A stretch of DNA of 54,443 bases from Melioribacter roseus (GCA_020722005.1 DYLP01000008.1:25032-79474); one strand, 5' to 3'; counted from the stretch's first letter, positions 18,433 to 26,782 are shown. Made by a program: numbers and translations. Notes: generated by a model not told the origin, from the sequence alone.

Positions 18433-19602
18433 TCAATCGGTACTTAAATAGTAATATGTCAAAGCGAGAGTAACAAAAGTAAAGAATGCACCTGTCAAAA
18501 ACGGTGTATAATAACCGAGATAATTAAACGAAAATCCACCCCAGAGTGGACCTAAAACTCGAGCGAGCGATGCCAGTGATTGATTTATTCCCAGAATTGC
18601 ACCCTGCTCGTTTTCCGACGATAATTTTGAAACTAAACTTAGTATTGTAGGCTGTAAAATGCCAGTCCCAATCGAAAGAATGGTAACTACAATTGCTACA
18701 CCAAAAAAATTATAGCCGTATGGAATTGCACCCAGACCAAACATCATCAATGTTGTTCCCCAAAGTACTAATTTTCTTTCGTTAATTTTTCCTCCCGCCA
18801 ATTTTACAAAAAATCCCTGTACCAGTACGCCAACAGCACCCATTATACCATATAGAAACCCGTTCTGCTGATCTGTAAAATTGAAATGTTTATAACCTAA
18901 TAGCGCAAATGTTCCGTATAGATTTGCAATTGAAAAAATGATTATGAAAAAGAGAGTAATTAATAAACCCACTCGCTGAATTTTCAATACCTTAGAGATA
19001 TATTTTATGTCGATTAATTTTAAGGAGATTCTGACATCGTTCGATTTTTTAAGATTCGATTCGGGCAGGAAAAAGATCGCAAAAAGAAAAGCTAAAACTG
19101 AGAAAGTAGCACTTCCCAAACCAGCAATATCATATCCAAATTTCGCCATCAAAGCACCAATTAATGGGCCAAAAACAAAGCCGAGTCCAAATGCAACGCC
19201 GATTAATGCCATTCCCTTTGCCCTCTCTTCTTTCGAAGTTACATCGGCAATATAAGCTTGTGCAACGGCAATATTGCTACCGCCAATACCAGCAAGCATG
19301 CGAGAAATTAATAGAATCATGAATGAATCGGCAAAACTAAAAATAATATACGAAGTGGCTGTCATTAAAAGCGTGGTTGTTATTAGTGGTTTCCTCCCAA
19401 TTTTGTCAGATAGCTTACCCAATAGAGGATTAAATAAAAATTGCATCAAAGAAAAGATAGCCACAATTATACCAATACCGAAATCGGAAATACCAAGTTG
19501 CTTGCTGGCAAAAGTGGGTAATAATGGGATCAGAATTCCGAATCCCATTAAATCGATAAATATTGTAAAGAATACGATTACAAGGGCAGTTCTATTTTTC
19601 AT
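18433..19602 (-). CDS. MFS transporter, TetA-like drug:H+ antiporter family
   Basis: A 389-residue, 12-helix major facilitator. Hallmarks are the N-terminal LVIVFFTIFIDLMGFGILIPLLPTF, the A-motif-like GKLSDKIGRKPLI between helices 2 and 3, and the motif-C-like GVAFGLGFVFGPLIGALM. This is the TetA/MdtG-type sub-group, most often multidrug or tetracycline efflux; the substrate cannot be told. It is upstream of and coupled to dus. A TATCTTTG box (19632-19639) precedes it. Confidence 0.82.
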   Translation of the reverse strand: MKNRTALVIVFFTIFIDLMGFGILIPLLPTFASKQLGISDFGIGIIVAIFSLMQFLFNPLLGKLSDKIGRKPLITTTLLMTATSYIIFSFADSFMILLISRMLAGIGGSNIAVAQAYIADVTSKEERAKGMALIGVAFGLGFVFGPLIGALMAKFGYDIAGLGSATFSVLAFLFAIFFLPESNLKKSNDVRISLKLIDIKYISKVLKIQRVGLLITLFFIIIFSIANLYGTFALLGYKHFNFTDQQNGFLYGIMGAVGVLVQGFFVKLAGGKINERKLVLWGTTLMMFGLGAIPYGYNFFGVAIVVTILSIGTGILQPTILSLVSKLSSENEQGAILGINQSLASLARVLGPLWGGFSFNYLGYYTPFLTGAFFTFVTLALTYYYLSTD

Positions 19603-19631
19603 ATATCAGAAAATTCTTGAGAAATTAGATT

Positions 19632-19639
19632 CAAAGATA
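19632..19639 (-). promoter_or_regulatory. -7 box for the MFS gene
   Basis: On the minus strand TATCTTTG, an exact TAnnTTTG match, 30 bases before the ATG. No clear -33 TTG is present at the expected spacing. Confidence 0.35.
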
Positions 19640-19685
19640 GGAATTTTCGGAATAAATAAGATGCGTGGTGTAGGGTACAACGAGA

Positions 19686-19719
19686 AGGGCGACCCGAAAA
19701 TATTTTCTCGGGTCTCCCT
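19686..19719 (-). terminator. Hairpin after the H1-like gene
   Basis: AGGG-c-GACCCGA / TCGGGTC-t-CCCT forms a stem of about 11 bp with one mismatch, 8 bases after the stop of the H1-like gene. The U-tract on the minus strand is weak (TCTCGTTG), so termination may be partial or factor-dependent. Confidence 0.5.
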
Positions 19720-19727
19720 GTATAGTA

Positions 19728-19919
19728 TTATTCTTTAGGAGCTTTTCTCTGAGCTTTTACTTCCTGAACTTCATTCCGAAAATCTTGAGCCATTTTCTTC
19801 AGTTCGCTCAAGCCTTTTCTCAGACGAGTTCCTGCTGCAGCCTGTCCTTTTTCGTAAAATTTGACTACATCGGCTTCCAAACTTTTAACGAATTCTACCA
19901 GTTGTTGGTATTTTTGCAT
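19728..19919 (-). CDS. Histone H1-like (Hc1-type) small DNA-associated protein
   Basis: A 63-residue basic protein. The sequence LVEFVKSLEADVVKFYEKGQAAAGTRLRKGLSELKK matches the small Bacteroidota proteins annotated as histone H1-like/Hc1 family; the GxxAAGTRxRKGLxxLK core is diagnostic to me. It is probably a nucleoid-associated or structural protein, though the exact role in these bacteria is unproven. A strong Shine-Dalgarno (AAGGAGGAAG) suggests abundant expression. It begins 14 bases after the Fe-S oxidoreductase stop and is likely the last gene of that unit. Confidence 0.75.
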   Translation of the reverse strand: MQKYQQLVEFVKSLEADVVKFYEKGQAAAGTRLRKGLSELKKMAQDFRNEVQEVKAQRKAPKE

Positions 19920-19933
19920 ACTTCCTCCTTTTT

Positions 19934-21940
19934 TTAGTTAACGATTACATTTTCGAGAATTATTTCGGCAATATCTTTAATTTCAATTTCGTTAGATTTA
20001 TCGAGACTTTTTATACCGTCGTTCAGCATGGTCATACAGAAAGGGCATGCCGAAACGACTTTTTGAGCTCCCGTTTCAACAGCTTCTCGGGAGCGATTGA
20101 TATTAATTCTTTCGCCTTCGTTTTCTTCCAAGAACATTCTTCCGCCTCCAGCTCCGCAGCAAAAACCTTTGTCTTTTGAACGTTCCATCTCAATCAATTC
20201 AACACTCCCAAATTTATTCAAAATTTCACGCGGTGGATTATAAATATTATTATACCTCCCCAGATAACACGAATCGTGATACGTCACTTTAATCTTTTTC
20301 TTGCTTTCATTATTGACCTTAATCTTACCTTCGGCGATTAGTTTCATAAGTAATTCCGAATGATGTTCTACTTCGTACTTACCACCAAACTTGGGGTACT
20401 CGTTTTTTATCGTGTTGAAACAATGTGGACACGCAGTCACAATTTTTTTTACACCGTAATTATTCAATGTTTCTACATTTTCTTGAATTAACATTTGAGC
20501 CAGATATTCATTACCAAGCCTTCGTGCAGTATCTCCATTACATTTTTCCTCAACACCCAGAATTCTGAAGTTAATATTTGCAATTTGCAGCAATTTTGCA
20601 ATTGCTTTTGTCACTTTTTGATATCGGGCGTCGAACGAACCGGCACATCCTACCCAGAAGAGATATTCACATTCAGGGTCTTCTGCCATTGTTTTAATAT
20701 CCATACCTTCCGCCCAATTGGCTCTATCCTGCCAATTGAATGCCCACGGTGTGAAATTCGTTTCAATATTTTTGAAAACCGTATTGAGTTCCGGCGGAAA
20801 ATTCGATTCCATCAATACAAGATTCCTGCGCATGTCGATAATGGCATCGAGGTGCTCAATCGAAACGGGACATTCGTAAACGCATGCGCCACATGTTGTG
20901 CACGCCCATAATTCCTCGTCGCTTATGTAATTATGCACTAATGTTTTTTCTAATAATTGATTCTCATTATCGCCTTTTAAGATCAATGGCGCTTTCTCTT
21001 CTGTTCGATGACGGATATTGATAATTATTTCTCTTGGAGACAATTTTTTCCCTGTATTTGCAGCAGGACAGGCTGCGGTGCATCTTCCGCATTCAGTACA
21101 TGAAAATCCGTCGAGTAATTGTTTCCAGGTAAAATGTTCGATGTCGGCGGCGCCAAATTGTTCGGCATTTTCGTCTTCGAGATCGATCGCTTTTGGAATA
21201 AATTTTTCATTGCCAAGCTTGGAAAAAAATACATTCGGAATTGAAGTGACAACGTGAAAATGTTTTGAATAAGGTAAAAAGTTTAGAAATAATAAAATTA
21301 AGCCGACGTGCATCCACCAGAAAAATTCGTAATAAGCCACATGAATATAATTAGAATCATTAAATAATACCTTGCTGATGAACATTGATACAGGCTTAAA
21401 CTCGAATACAGCATAACGAAAATCATTGTTCACAAGATCAATTACATTCTGACCAAACATTGAAAATACAATACCAAATATCATTAGAAGAATAACAGCT
21501 GCATCGAGATTTTCTTTTTTACCCATATTCAAACGGGGGACTTTGATTACAAATCTCCTGTAAAGCGCTGCAAGTACGGCAATCATTACAAACAGGACAA
21601 AGATGTCCTGAACAAACGTAATCAGGAGATAAATCTTTCCGAGAAAACTGAAATTAAAATCATAATAAAATCCCTGAATAATCGACTCGACTACAACGAG
21701 CAAAAAAAGGATAAATCCCCAGAATATTAAAAAGTGAATGATGCCAGCTACAGGTTCACGCAATAGCTTCGATTGTCCGAATGCAATTTTCAGTACGTTT
21801 TTAATTCTTTCGGGAATATTATCCAGTCGGTTCTCTGACTGCCCTATACGCAGGTAAGAAATGATTCTCTTTATATTGTAAAAGAAGAATCCAATTGCAA
21901 ATAAAAAAAAGATAGAAAAAATTATGCTTTTAATTCCCAT
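19934..21940 (-). CDS. Membrane-bound (Fe-S) oxidoreductase with cytochrome b-like and CCG domains (EMO/HdrD-like)
   Basis: A 668-residue fusion. Five or six N-terminal membrane helices (residues about 1-240) carry histidines suited to heme b binding (AGIIHFLIFWG, FFWWMHVGLILLFLNFLPYSKHFHV). Next come two 4Fe-4S clusters (CTECGRCTAACPA, CTTCGACVYECPV) and CCG-type cysteine domains (VGCAGSFDARYQK, DSCYLGRYN, CCGAGGGRMF). This layout matches the EtfAB:menaquinone oxidoreductase group (EMO, formerly DUF224 Fe-S oxidoreductases), which passes electrons from acyl-CoA dehydrogenases to quinone. An acyl-CoA dehydrogenase is encoded 2 kb away on the other strand. The ATG at 21940 is preferred to an adjacent TTG. 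Confidence 0.83.
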   Translation of the reverse strand: MGIKSIIFSIFFLFAIGFFFYNIKRIISYLRIGQSENRLDNIPERIKNVLKIAFGQSKLLREPVAGIIHFLIFWGFILFLLVVVESIIQGFYYDFNFSFLGKIYLLITFVQDIFVLFVMIAVLAALYRRFVIKVPRLNMGKKENLDAAVILLMIFGIVFSMFGQNVIDLVNNDFRYAVFEFKPVSMFISKVLFNDSNYIHVAYYEFFWWMHVGLILLFLNFLPYSKHFHVVTSIPNVFFSKLGNEKFIPKAIDLEDENAEQFGAADIEHFTWKQLLDGFSCTECGRCTAACPAANTGKKLSPREIIINIRHRTEEKAPLILKGDNENQLLEKTLVHNYISDEELWACTTCGACVYECPVSIEHLDAIIDMRRNLVLMESNFPPELNTVFKNIETNFTPWAFNWQDRANWAEGMDIKTMAEDPECEYLFWVGCAGSFDARYQKVTKAIAKLLQIANINFRILGVEEKCNGDTARRLGNEYLAQMLIQENVETLNNYGVKKIVTACPHCFNTIKNEYPKFGGKYEVEHHSELLMKLIAEGKIKVNNESKKKIKVTYHDSCYLGRYNNIYNPPREILNKFGSVELIEMERSKDKGFCCGAGGGRMFLEENEGERININRSREAVETGAQKVVSACPFCMTMLNDGIKSLDKSNEIEIKDIAEIILENVIVN

Positions 21941-21978
21941 CAATCACATCTGTTTAATTTGAGAATGACAACCTGAAT

Positions 21979-22533
21979 TTATTTCTTTTTCAGAGTAAAG
22001 AATAAAAGAGTGGCGCCGGCTACTTTCAAGATATCCCAAAGGGTAAATAAGATCGCACCGCTAAATAAAGCAGCCCTTAGGTTACCTCCGAAGAAAATGG
22101 AAAGATAAAGTGCACCGGATAAAATAATCATTGCATCAGCCAGAAGAAATGTGATAAATACTTTTAATAAACCACTATTTCTTTCGAGCAGATAACCTGT
22201 CAAAAATGCAGCGAATGGGAATGCGAGTAAATAGCCACCTGTAGGACCAAATAATTTCATTATACCAAAACTGAAACCTGCAAATACAGGAATACCGATT
22301 GCACCTGAAATTATGTATAAAATCTGGCTATAAGCGCCGTTGCGTGCACCCAGAAAAGCTCCCGAAAGTAACACAATCATCGTCTGTAATGTAAATGGTA
22401 CGGGTTGAGTTGGAACTATAATCTGAGCACTTAAAAACGTTAACACTGAAAAAAGAAGAACAAGAGCTGCATCTTTTGATTTCGTCAAAGAAATCGGCAG
22501 AATAAAACGTTTTGCATTTTCTTTGGTTGTCAT
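21979..22533 (-). CDS. bioY: Biotin transporter BioY (ECF-type S component)
   Basis: Integral membrane substrate-binding component for biotin uptake. The 184 residues include the BioY hallmarks AQIIVPTQPVPFTLQTMIVLLSGAFLGARNGAYSQ and GIPVFAGFSFGIMKLFGPTGGYLLAFP, and about six hydrophobic helices. No ECF ATPase or T-component genes are nearby, so it would use a shared energising module or work alone. AAGGGG precedes the ATG. It lies between a hydrolase gene (10-bp gap) and the Fe-S oxidoreductase (38-bp gap). I see no biotin-operator palindrome upstream. Confidence 0.92.
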   Translation of the reverse strand: MTTKENAKRFILPISLTKSKDAALVLLFSVLTFLSAQIIVPTQPVPFTLQTMIVLLSGAFLGARNGAYSQILYIISGAIGIPVFAGFSFGIMKLFGPTGGYLLAFPFAAFLTGYLLERNSGLLKVFITFLLADAMIILSGALYLSIFFGGNLRAALFSGAILFTLWDILKVAGATLLFFTLKKK

Positions 22534-22543
22534 AGTATCCCCT

Positions 22544-23374
22544 TTATTTGAGATTATTATTAAAAAACGTCAAAGTTTTGTCGAGTAATTTATCAAATTT
22601 TTCGTTTGATTGCTCAAAAGGATGAACAATACCAAATGTATGTCCGGTATTGTTAATAATATAAAGTTCTGTTTTTTCTCTATTTGCCCAATTGTAAAGT
22701 TTGACTGCTTCCTCCAATCGAACAGCCACGTCTTGATCGCCCTGAGCAATAAACAGAGGGCGATTAAAATTTGTAACTGCATATTGAATATTGAGTAAAT
22801 CGTCGCTGTTTTTTTCGATATCTTTTAGAAGAGTAAGGTTTAATTTCAGTTTTTGTTTTGTGCGCATATTCAAAACTTCAAGGTAGCCTTTCCTGCGCCA
22901 TTCTTCTTTTTGTCTTTCTGAATAGCGGTCTAATTTCGATATCGATGCCCAGAGTGCAATTGCTGGAATATCATCTCTGTGAGTTGCATTCAAAATTGAG
23001 ATTGCACCTCCACGGCTATGTCCGATATAGCCAATTTTTCCTTTGAAATTCAAATTCAGATAATCGTTATAGAGTGCATCGGTAATTTCATTTAGTTCTC
23101 TTATCTCGCGTGAAAAAGTATTTGCAGCAAATTTGTCGAGTCGGGTAAATTCGTTATTTTCGTCGACTCCGTTGTGTGAAAAGTTAAAAGCCACAGTCAG
23201 ATACCCGTTATCGGCAAAGAATTGCGAGGCATACGGACCGAATCCCCAGTCCTTAAATCCTTTGAATCCATGAACAAGAACGAGTGCATTCCCCGAAAAG
23301 CGAGTTTCATTCAGGTATGCGGTAGCATAAATCTGTTCTTTATCGGAAGTCGTAAAAGTGAAATTTCTTATCAT
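22544..23374 (-). CDS. Alpha/beta-hydrolase family protein
   Basis: Serine hydrolase of 276 residues. It has an oxyanion segment LVLVHGFKGFKDWG, the nucleophile elbow GYIGHSRGGAIS, an acid likely in FIAQGDQDVAV, and a late His in NNTGHTFG. It resembles dienelactone-hydrolase or esterase-like enzymes; the substrate is unknown. The ATG at 23374 (MIRNFTF) is chosen; a GTG 24 bases upstream keeps the frame, and neither has a good Shine-Dalgarno. It is the first gene of the leftward unit with bioY. Confidence 0.78.
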   Translation of the reverse strand: MIRNFTFTTSDKEQIYATAYLNETRFSGNALVLVHGFKGFKDWGFGPYASQFFADNGYLTVAFNFSHNGVDENNEFTRLDKFAANTFSREIRELNEITDALYNDYLNLNFKGKIGYIGHSRGGAISILNATHRDDIPAIALWASISKLDRYSERQKEEWRRKGYLEVLNMRTKQKLKLNLTLLKDIEKNSDDLLNIQYAVTNFNRPLFIAQGDQDVAVRLEEAVKLYNWANREKTELYIINNTGHTFGIVHPFEQSNEKFDKLLDKTLTFFNNNLK

Positions 23375-23485
23375 ATTGCACGAAATATCAAGATTCACTC
23401 GTCTAAAGTCAAGTAATTTTCTTTAAAACTAAAGTCTTTTTACTTTTATCCGATTATTAAAGTAGAATAAATAAAGACTAGTGCC

Positions 23486-23773
23486 ATGACAATTGAAGAA
23501 AAAGCAAAATGGTTTGACGTAGCAATGAGATTTGGATTGGAGGGTAAGATACATCTGGTTATGAAATCGAATAAGGACGGAGTTGCAAAATGGGCTATAG
23601 TCGATACCGCGAACAATAAGGTACTCAATTCAAATCTGGAATGGGAACCGGAACCGCCGGCAAAAAAAAGGGATGAAAGTTTTTTAATACGAACGCGTTT
23701 CGATTTCGAAAGCGCTGTTGCTCTTTATAAACAGTACAAAATGTTTGCCGTCGAAACTTCCGAAGCGGTTTAA
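23486..23773 (+). CDS. Conserved-looking hypothetical protein, 95 aa
   Basis: I do not recognise a family. The protein looks well folded and coding: MTIEEKAKWFDVAMRFGLEGKIHLVMKSN, a beta-rich middle (VAKWAIVDTANNKVLNS), a proline-basic linker (EPPAKKRDES) and an alpha-helical tail (FESAVALYKQYKMF). No signal peptide or membrane helix. It starts with ATG at 23486 and lies divergent from the hydrolase gene and 57 bp upstream of the acyl-CoA dehydrogenase. The palindrome at 23803-23820 separates it from that gene. Confidence 0.6.
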   Translation: MTIEEKAKWFDVAMRFGLEGKIHLVMKSNKDGVAKWAIVDTANNKVLNSNLEWEPEPPAKKRDESFLIRTRFDFESAVALYKQYKMFAVETSEAV

Positions 23774-23796
23774 TTTTCTTTTAGCTCTCATTTATG

Positions 23797-23804
23797 TATT
23801 TTTG
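23797..23804 (+). promoter_or_regulatory. -7 box for the acyl-CoA dehydrogenase operon
   Basis: TATTTTTG, an exact TAnnTTTG match, immediately followed by and overlapping the palindrome TGACCTT-caaa-AAGGTCA. No exact -33 TTG is seen; a T-run stands at that place. Confidence 0.4.
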
Positions 23805-23820
23805 ACCTTCAAAAAGGTCA
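23803..23820. promoter_or_regulatory. Candidate operator palindrome
   Basis: TGACCTT-caaa-AAGGTCA, perfect 7-bp arms, 10 bases before the acyl-CoA dehydrogenase ATG and overlapping the likely transcription start. No U-tract follows, so a repressor site fits better than a terminator for the 95-aa gene. The regulator is unknown; TetR-type fatty-acid repressors are one candidate. Confidence 0.4.
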
Positions 23821-23830
23821 GAAAACTTTA

Positions 23831-24982
23831 ATGTATTTTAAATTTAGTGAAGAACATCAAATGCTGCGTCAAACCATGAGGGATTTCGCAGCTTCTGAAA
23901 TTAAACCGCTTGCCCGTAAAATTGACGAGGAAGAATTTATACCCCGTGAACTTATCGAAAAAATTGCAGAAGTTGGACTTCTCGGAACAGCCTTTCCAGA
24001 AAAATACGGCGGAGGTGGTTTTGGAGAAGTTGGATATTGTATTGCCCAGGAAGAGATTGCCAGAGTGTGTGGTTCGACTGCCACTTTTATCGGTGCCCAT
24101 CAATCGATCGGAACAAATGCAATTTTTATAGGGGGTTCGGAAGAATTAAAAGTTAAATACCTCTCTTTTCTAACCTCAGGCAGTAAAATCGCAGCTTTCT
24201 GTCTTACTGAAGCTCAAGCTGGTTCAGATTCTTTCAATATAAAAACATCCGCTGTCAAAAAAGGAAATAAATGGATTATAAACGGCGAAAAATTATGGAT
24301 AACCAACGGTGCGATTGCGGATATATTCAGCGTATTTGCCAGGACAGAAAAGGGAATTACCGGTTTCGTCGTCGAAAAAGATTTTGGAGGCGTTGAAGTT
24401 GGTCCAAATGAAAAAAAGTTGGGTATACGCGGAAGTGTAACCAATGCTATCCGCTTTAACGATGTAGAAGTTCCGGCAGAAAATATTATAGGGAAAGAAG
24501 GCCGTGGCTTCCCGATTGCAATGAAAACTTTAGATGCAGGCAGATTGACCATTGGCGCCTGTTCTCTCGGTGCGGCAAAAGAGATGCTCGAACTTTCGGT
24601 TCAATATGCAAATCAAAGAGTTCAATTCGACCAGCCAATTTCACGATTCGAAGCAATTCAATTTATGATTGCAGAAATGACTTCAAAAATATATCTTATG
24701 GAAAGTATTTTATACCGCGCTGCACAAAAGTACGACGAAGGTCTCGATGTAAGTCAAGATGCAGCTATAGTAAAGTTATATACTTCCAAAGCAGTTCAAA
24801 AAATAGCAGACATGGCTCTCCAGATCCACGGTGGTATGGGGTATTCCAGGGAATTATCAGTAGAACGTTTTTATAGAGATGTACGAATATTGAAAATTTT
24901 CGAAGGCACAAGTGAAATTCAAAAGTTGATTATCAGCAGAAAGACAATAAAAAATAACGGCAAATGGTTTTTCGATGGTTAA
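23831..24982 (+). CDS. Acyl-CoA dehydrogenase
   Basis: FAD enzyme that oxidises acyl-CoA to 2-enoyl-CoA and passes electrons to ETF. The 383 residues show FCLTEAQAGSDSFNIKTSA, WITNGAIADIFSVFA, HGGMGYSRELSVERFYRDVRILKIFEGTSEIQ, and the catalytic Glu E358 in IFEGTSEIQ, typical of short- or medium-chain enzymes. The ATG at 23831 follows a palindrome. Its end overlaps the HisA-like gene by 8 bases, so the two are translationally coupled, although their functions are not obviously linked. Confidence 0.92.
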   Translation: MYFKFSEEHQMLRQTMRDFAASEIKPLARKIDEEEFIPRELIEKIAEVGLLGTAFPEKYGGGGFGEVGYCIAQEEIARVCGSTATFIGAHQSIGTNAIFIGGSEELKVKYLSFLTSGSKIAAFCLTEAQAGSDSFNIKTSAVKKGNKWIINGEKLWITNGAIADIFSVFARTEKGITGFVVEKDFGGVEVGPNEKKLGIRGSVTNAIRFNDVEVPAENIIGKEGRGFPIAMKTLDAGRLTIGACSLGAAKEMLELSVQYANQRVQFDQPISRFEAIQFMIAEMTSKIYLMESILYRAAQKYDEGLDVSQDAAIVKLYTSKAVQKIADMALQIHGGMGYSRELSVERFYRDVRILKIFEGTSEIQKLIISRKTIKNNGKWFFDG

Positions 24983-25730
24983 AAAAATATTAATTATTCC
25001 TTCAATCGATATCCAGGACGGTAAAACTGTAAGAGTCGTTCAAGGCATACCAGAATTAAATTGCCCATCTTATGGAAACGACCCTGTCGAAATGGCACTT
25101 ATCTGGCGCGCCGAGAACGCAAAGTGCCTTCATGTAGTCGATTTCAATTCAGCATGGTATCATTCGCATGTAAACCATGAAGTAATCAGACGAATATGCG
25201 AAAGTGTAATTATTCCAGTAGAACTCGGAGGAGGAATAAGCAATTTAGAAGATGCCGAAAGAGCTTTCGATTTAGGCGCTGCTAGAATTGTAATCGGTAC
25301 ACTTGCTTACGAGAATCAAAAAGAATACATAAAAATCCTCGAGAAATTCTCACCCAGTAAAGTTGTTGCAGCCATTGACGTTATCGAAGGTCAGGTAGTG
25401 ACTCGAGGCAGAAGAGTTTTTACAGGCATTGACGCCCTTGAATATGCTAAAAAATTGAAAGAGCTCGGAACCGAACGTTATATTGTGACTGATGTAAGAA
25501 GAAACGGCATGTTATTGGGTCCAAACATTGAATTATCCAAAAAAATTGCCGAAATTACAGAAAAGAAAGTCACACATTCGGGAGGGATATCCGGTTATCA
25601 AGATTTGATAGAATTGCAAAAAGAAGGTGGCAATCATATTGACTCCGTCATAATTGGAAGAGCTCTGTATGAAAATCGTTTCTCCTGTCAAAAAATATGG
25701 CGTGTGGCAGAAGCTGGATTATTTAATTGA
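24975..25730 (+). CDS. HisA-family paralogue, catalytic acid replaced
   Basis: A 251-residue (beta/alpha)8-barrel of the HisA/HisF family, distinct from the canonical hisA in the his operon. It keeps PSIDIQDGKTVRVVQG (D12), VELGGGISNLEDAE and VVAAIDVIEGQ (D135), and the phosphate loop THSGGISG. In the loop that reads TDISRDGT in HisA it has TDVRRNGM, so the Asp that acts as general acid in HisA/PriA is Asn177. It is therefore unlikely to be a simple duplicate isomerase. The neighbours are acyl-CoA dehydrogenase, a cNMP-binding protein, UspA and an eIF2B-like protein rather than histidine genes. Confidence 0.8.
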   Translation: MVKKILIIPSIDIQDGKTVRVVQGIPELNCPSYGNDPVEMALIWRAENAKCLHVVDFNSAWYHSHVNHEVIRRICESVIIPVELGGGISNLEDAERAFDLGAARIVIGTLAYENQKEYIKILEKFSPSKVVAAIDVIEGQVVTRGRRVFTGIDALEYAKKLKELGTERYIVTDVRRNGMLLGPNIELSKKIAEITEKKVTHSGGISGYQDLIELQKEGGNHIDSVIIGRALYENRFSCQKIWRVAEAGLFN

Positions 25731-25738
25731 GTCGAAAT

Positions 25739-26287
25739 ATGGAACCCAATATCAGAATACCTCAAAAAAGTAGTTTCTGGACAAACTTGTTCAAAAGTCC
25801 AACAGACAAAAACGAACTCGAAGAAGTACTGGCTTCAATACCACCATTTAAAAAATTGTCACCGAAATACCTGAAATTATTGATGAAACTTATACACAAC
25901 CGTTTTTATAAAGCCAACGAATATATCTTTTACCAGAATGACCCTGGAATTGCTCTCTACATAATCATTAGCGGCGAAGTTTTAATTACGCAGGAAGATG
26001 AAGACGGGGAACAATTTGACCTTGCTCATCTAACAAGAGGCGATTTCTTTGGCGAGCTGGCTCTAATTGACGAAGAACGTCGTGCTGCAAGCGCTATTGC
26101 ACTTAAAGATTCTTTTATAGCTGCCATTTTCAAACCCGACCTCGACGAATTTATTGAAGTCCATCCACTGGAAGGAATCAAAATTCTAAAGGGGCTTATT
26201 CATATTATTGCAACACGTTTGCGTAATGTTAATAAAGATTATCTGGAACTCTATAATCAAATTAGAACAAAGGAGAAGCAGCTATGA
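25739..26287 (+). CDS. Cyclic nucleotide-binding domain protein
   Basis: A 182-residue protein containing a single cNMP-binding fold. Visible features are FKKLSPKYLKLLMKL, the beta-roll YIFYQNDPGIALYIIISGEVLI, and the phosphate-binding cassette GDFFGELALIDEERRAASAIALKDS. The Arg pair in DEERRAAS matches the phosphate-binding position. There is no helix-turn-helix, so it is a sensor or regulatory subunit rather than a Crp-type regulator. ATG 25739 is chosen; a TTG at 25727 overlapping the previous stop is the alternative. Its end overlaps the uspA-like gene (ATGA). Confidence 0.85.
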   Translation: MEPNIRIPQKSSFWTNLFKSPTDKNELEEVLASIPPFKKLSPKYLKLLMKLIHNRFYKANEYIFYQNDPGIALYIIISGEVLITQEDEDGEQFDLAHLTRGDFFGELALIDEERRAASAIALKDSFIAAIFKPDLDEFIEVHPLEGIKILKGLIHIIATRLRNVNKDYLELYNQIRTKEKQL

Positions 26288-26766
26288 GTCTGATAAAAAA
26301 AATTTTGGTCCCCGTAGATTTTTCAGAATACTCTAAAGACGCTTTGAAATACGCAGTTCAGTTTGCCAAACAATTCAATGCAAAACTTTATATAATCTAT
26401 GTAATTGAGCCAGTCATTTATCCGGCTGATTTTAGCATGGGGCAAGTTGCAATTCCGTCGCTCGAGAACGACATAAAGAACAGAGCCGATGAAGAGATGG
26501 ATTCATTAATAAAATCTCTCGTCGACCCTTCATTAGAAACAGAAAAAATAATAAAAACAGGCAAGCCGTTTGTCGAGATTATTGAAACAGCAAGGGATCT
26601 GGACGCAGATATAATTATAATGGCAACGCACGGTCATACAGGTGTGGAACATTTATTGTTCGGCAGTACGGCAGAAAAAGTCGTTCGCAAAGCTCCCTGT
26701 CCCGTTCTGACTTTGCGAAAGCCGATTAAAGGATTCCAGTTTAGTACTCAAAACAGTCAAGTCTGA
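26284..26766 (+). CDS. Universal stress protein, UspA family
   Basis: A 160-residue UspA domain: KKILVPVDFSEYSKDALKYAVQFAKQF at the start and the ATP-binding GHTGVEHLLFGSTAEKVVRKAPCPVLTL at the end (G-2x-G-9x-GS). Nucleotide binding is likely intact. The start ATG overlaps the stop of the cNMP-binding gene, so both products are probably made in fixed ratio. UspA proteins commonly respond to stress or energy state, but the specific role is not visible. Confidence 0.9.
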   Translation: MSLIKKILVPVDFSEYSKDALKYAVQFAKQFNAKLYIIYVIEPVIYPADFSMGQVAIPSLENDIKNRADEEMDSLIKSLVDPSLETEKIIKTGKPFVEIIETARDLDADIIIMATHGHTGVEHLLFGSTAEKVVRKAPCPVLTLRKPIKGFQFSTQNSQV

Positions 26767-26782
26767 TTTTACTTAAATCCCC

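Noticed and set aside
20495-20911. 138-codon plus-strand frame opposite the Fe-S oxidoreductase
   Set aside because: Antisense to a protein with conserved Cys clusters; the translation is Cys/Phe-rich noise with no recognisable motif.
22534-22543. Biotin-responsive riboswitch or BirA operator before bioY
   Set aside because: Only 10 bases separate it from the upstream hydrolase gene, and no palindrome was found.
24975-25730. Simple duplicate of hisA
   Set aside because: The general-acid Asp is replaced by Asn and the neighbours are unrelated, so calling it hisA would mislead.
25727-25738. TTG start for the cNMP-binding protein
   Set aside because: It would overlap the previous stop as TTGA, which is possible, but an ATG four codons later fits and needs no rare start; kept as an alternative only.
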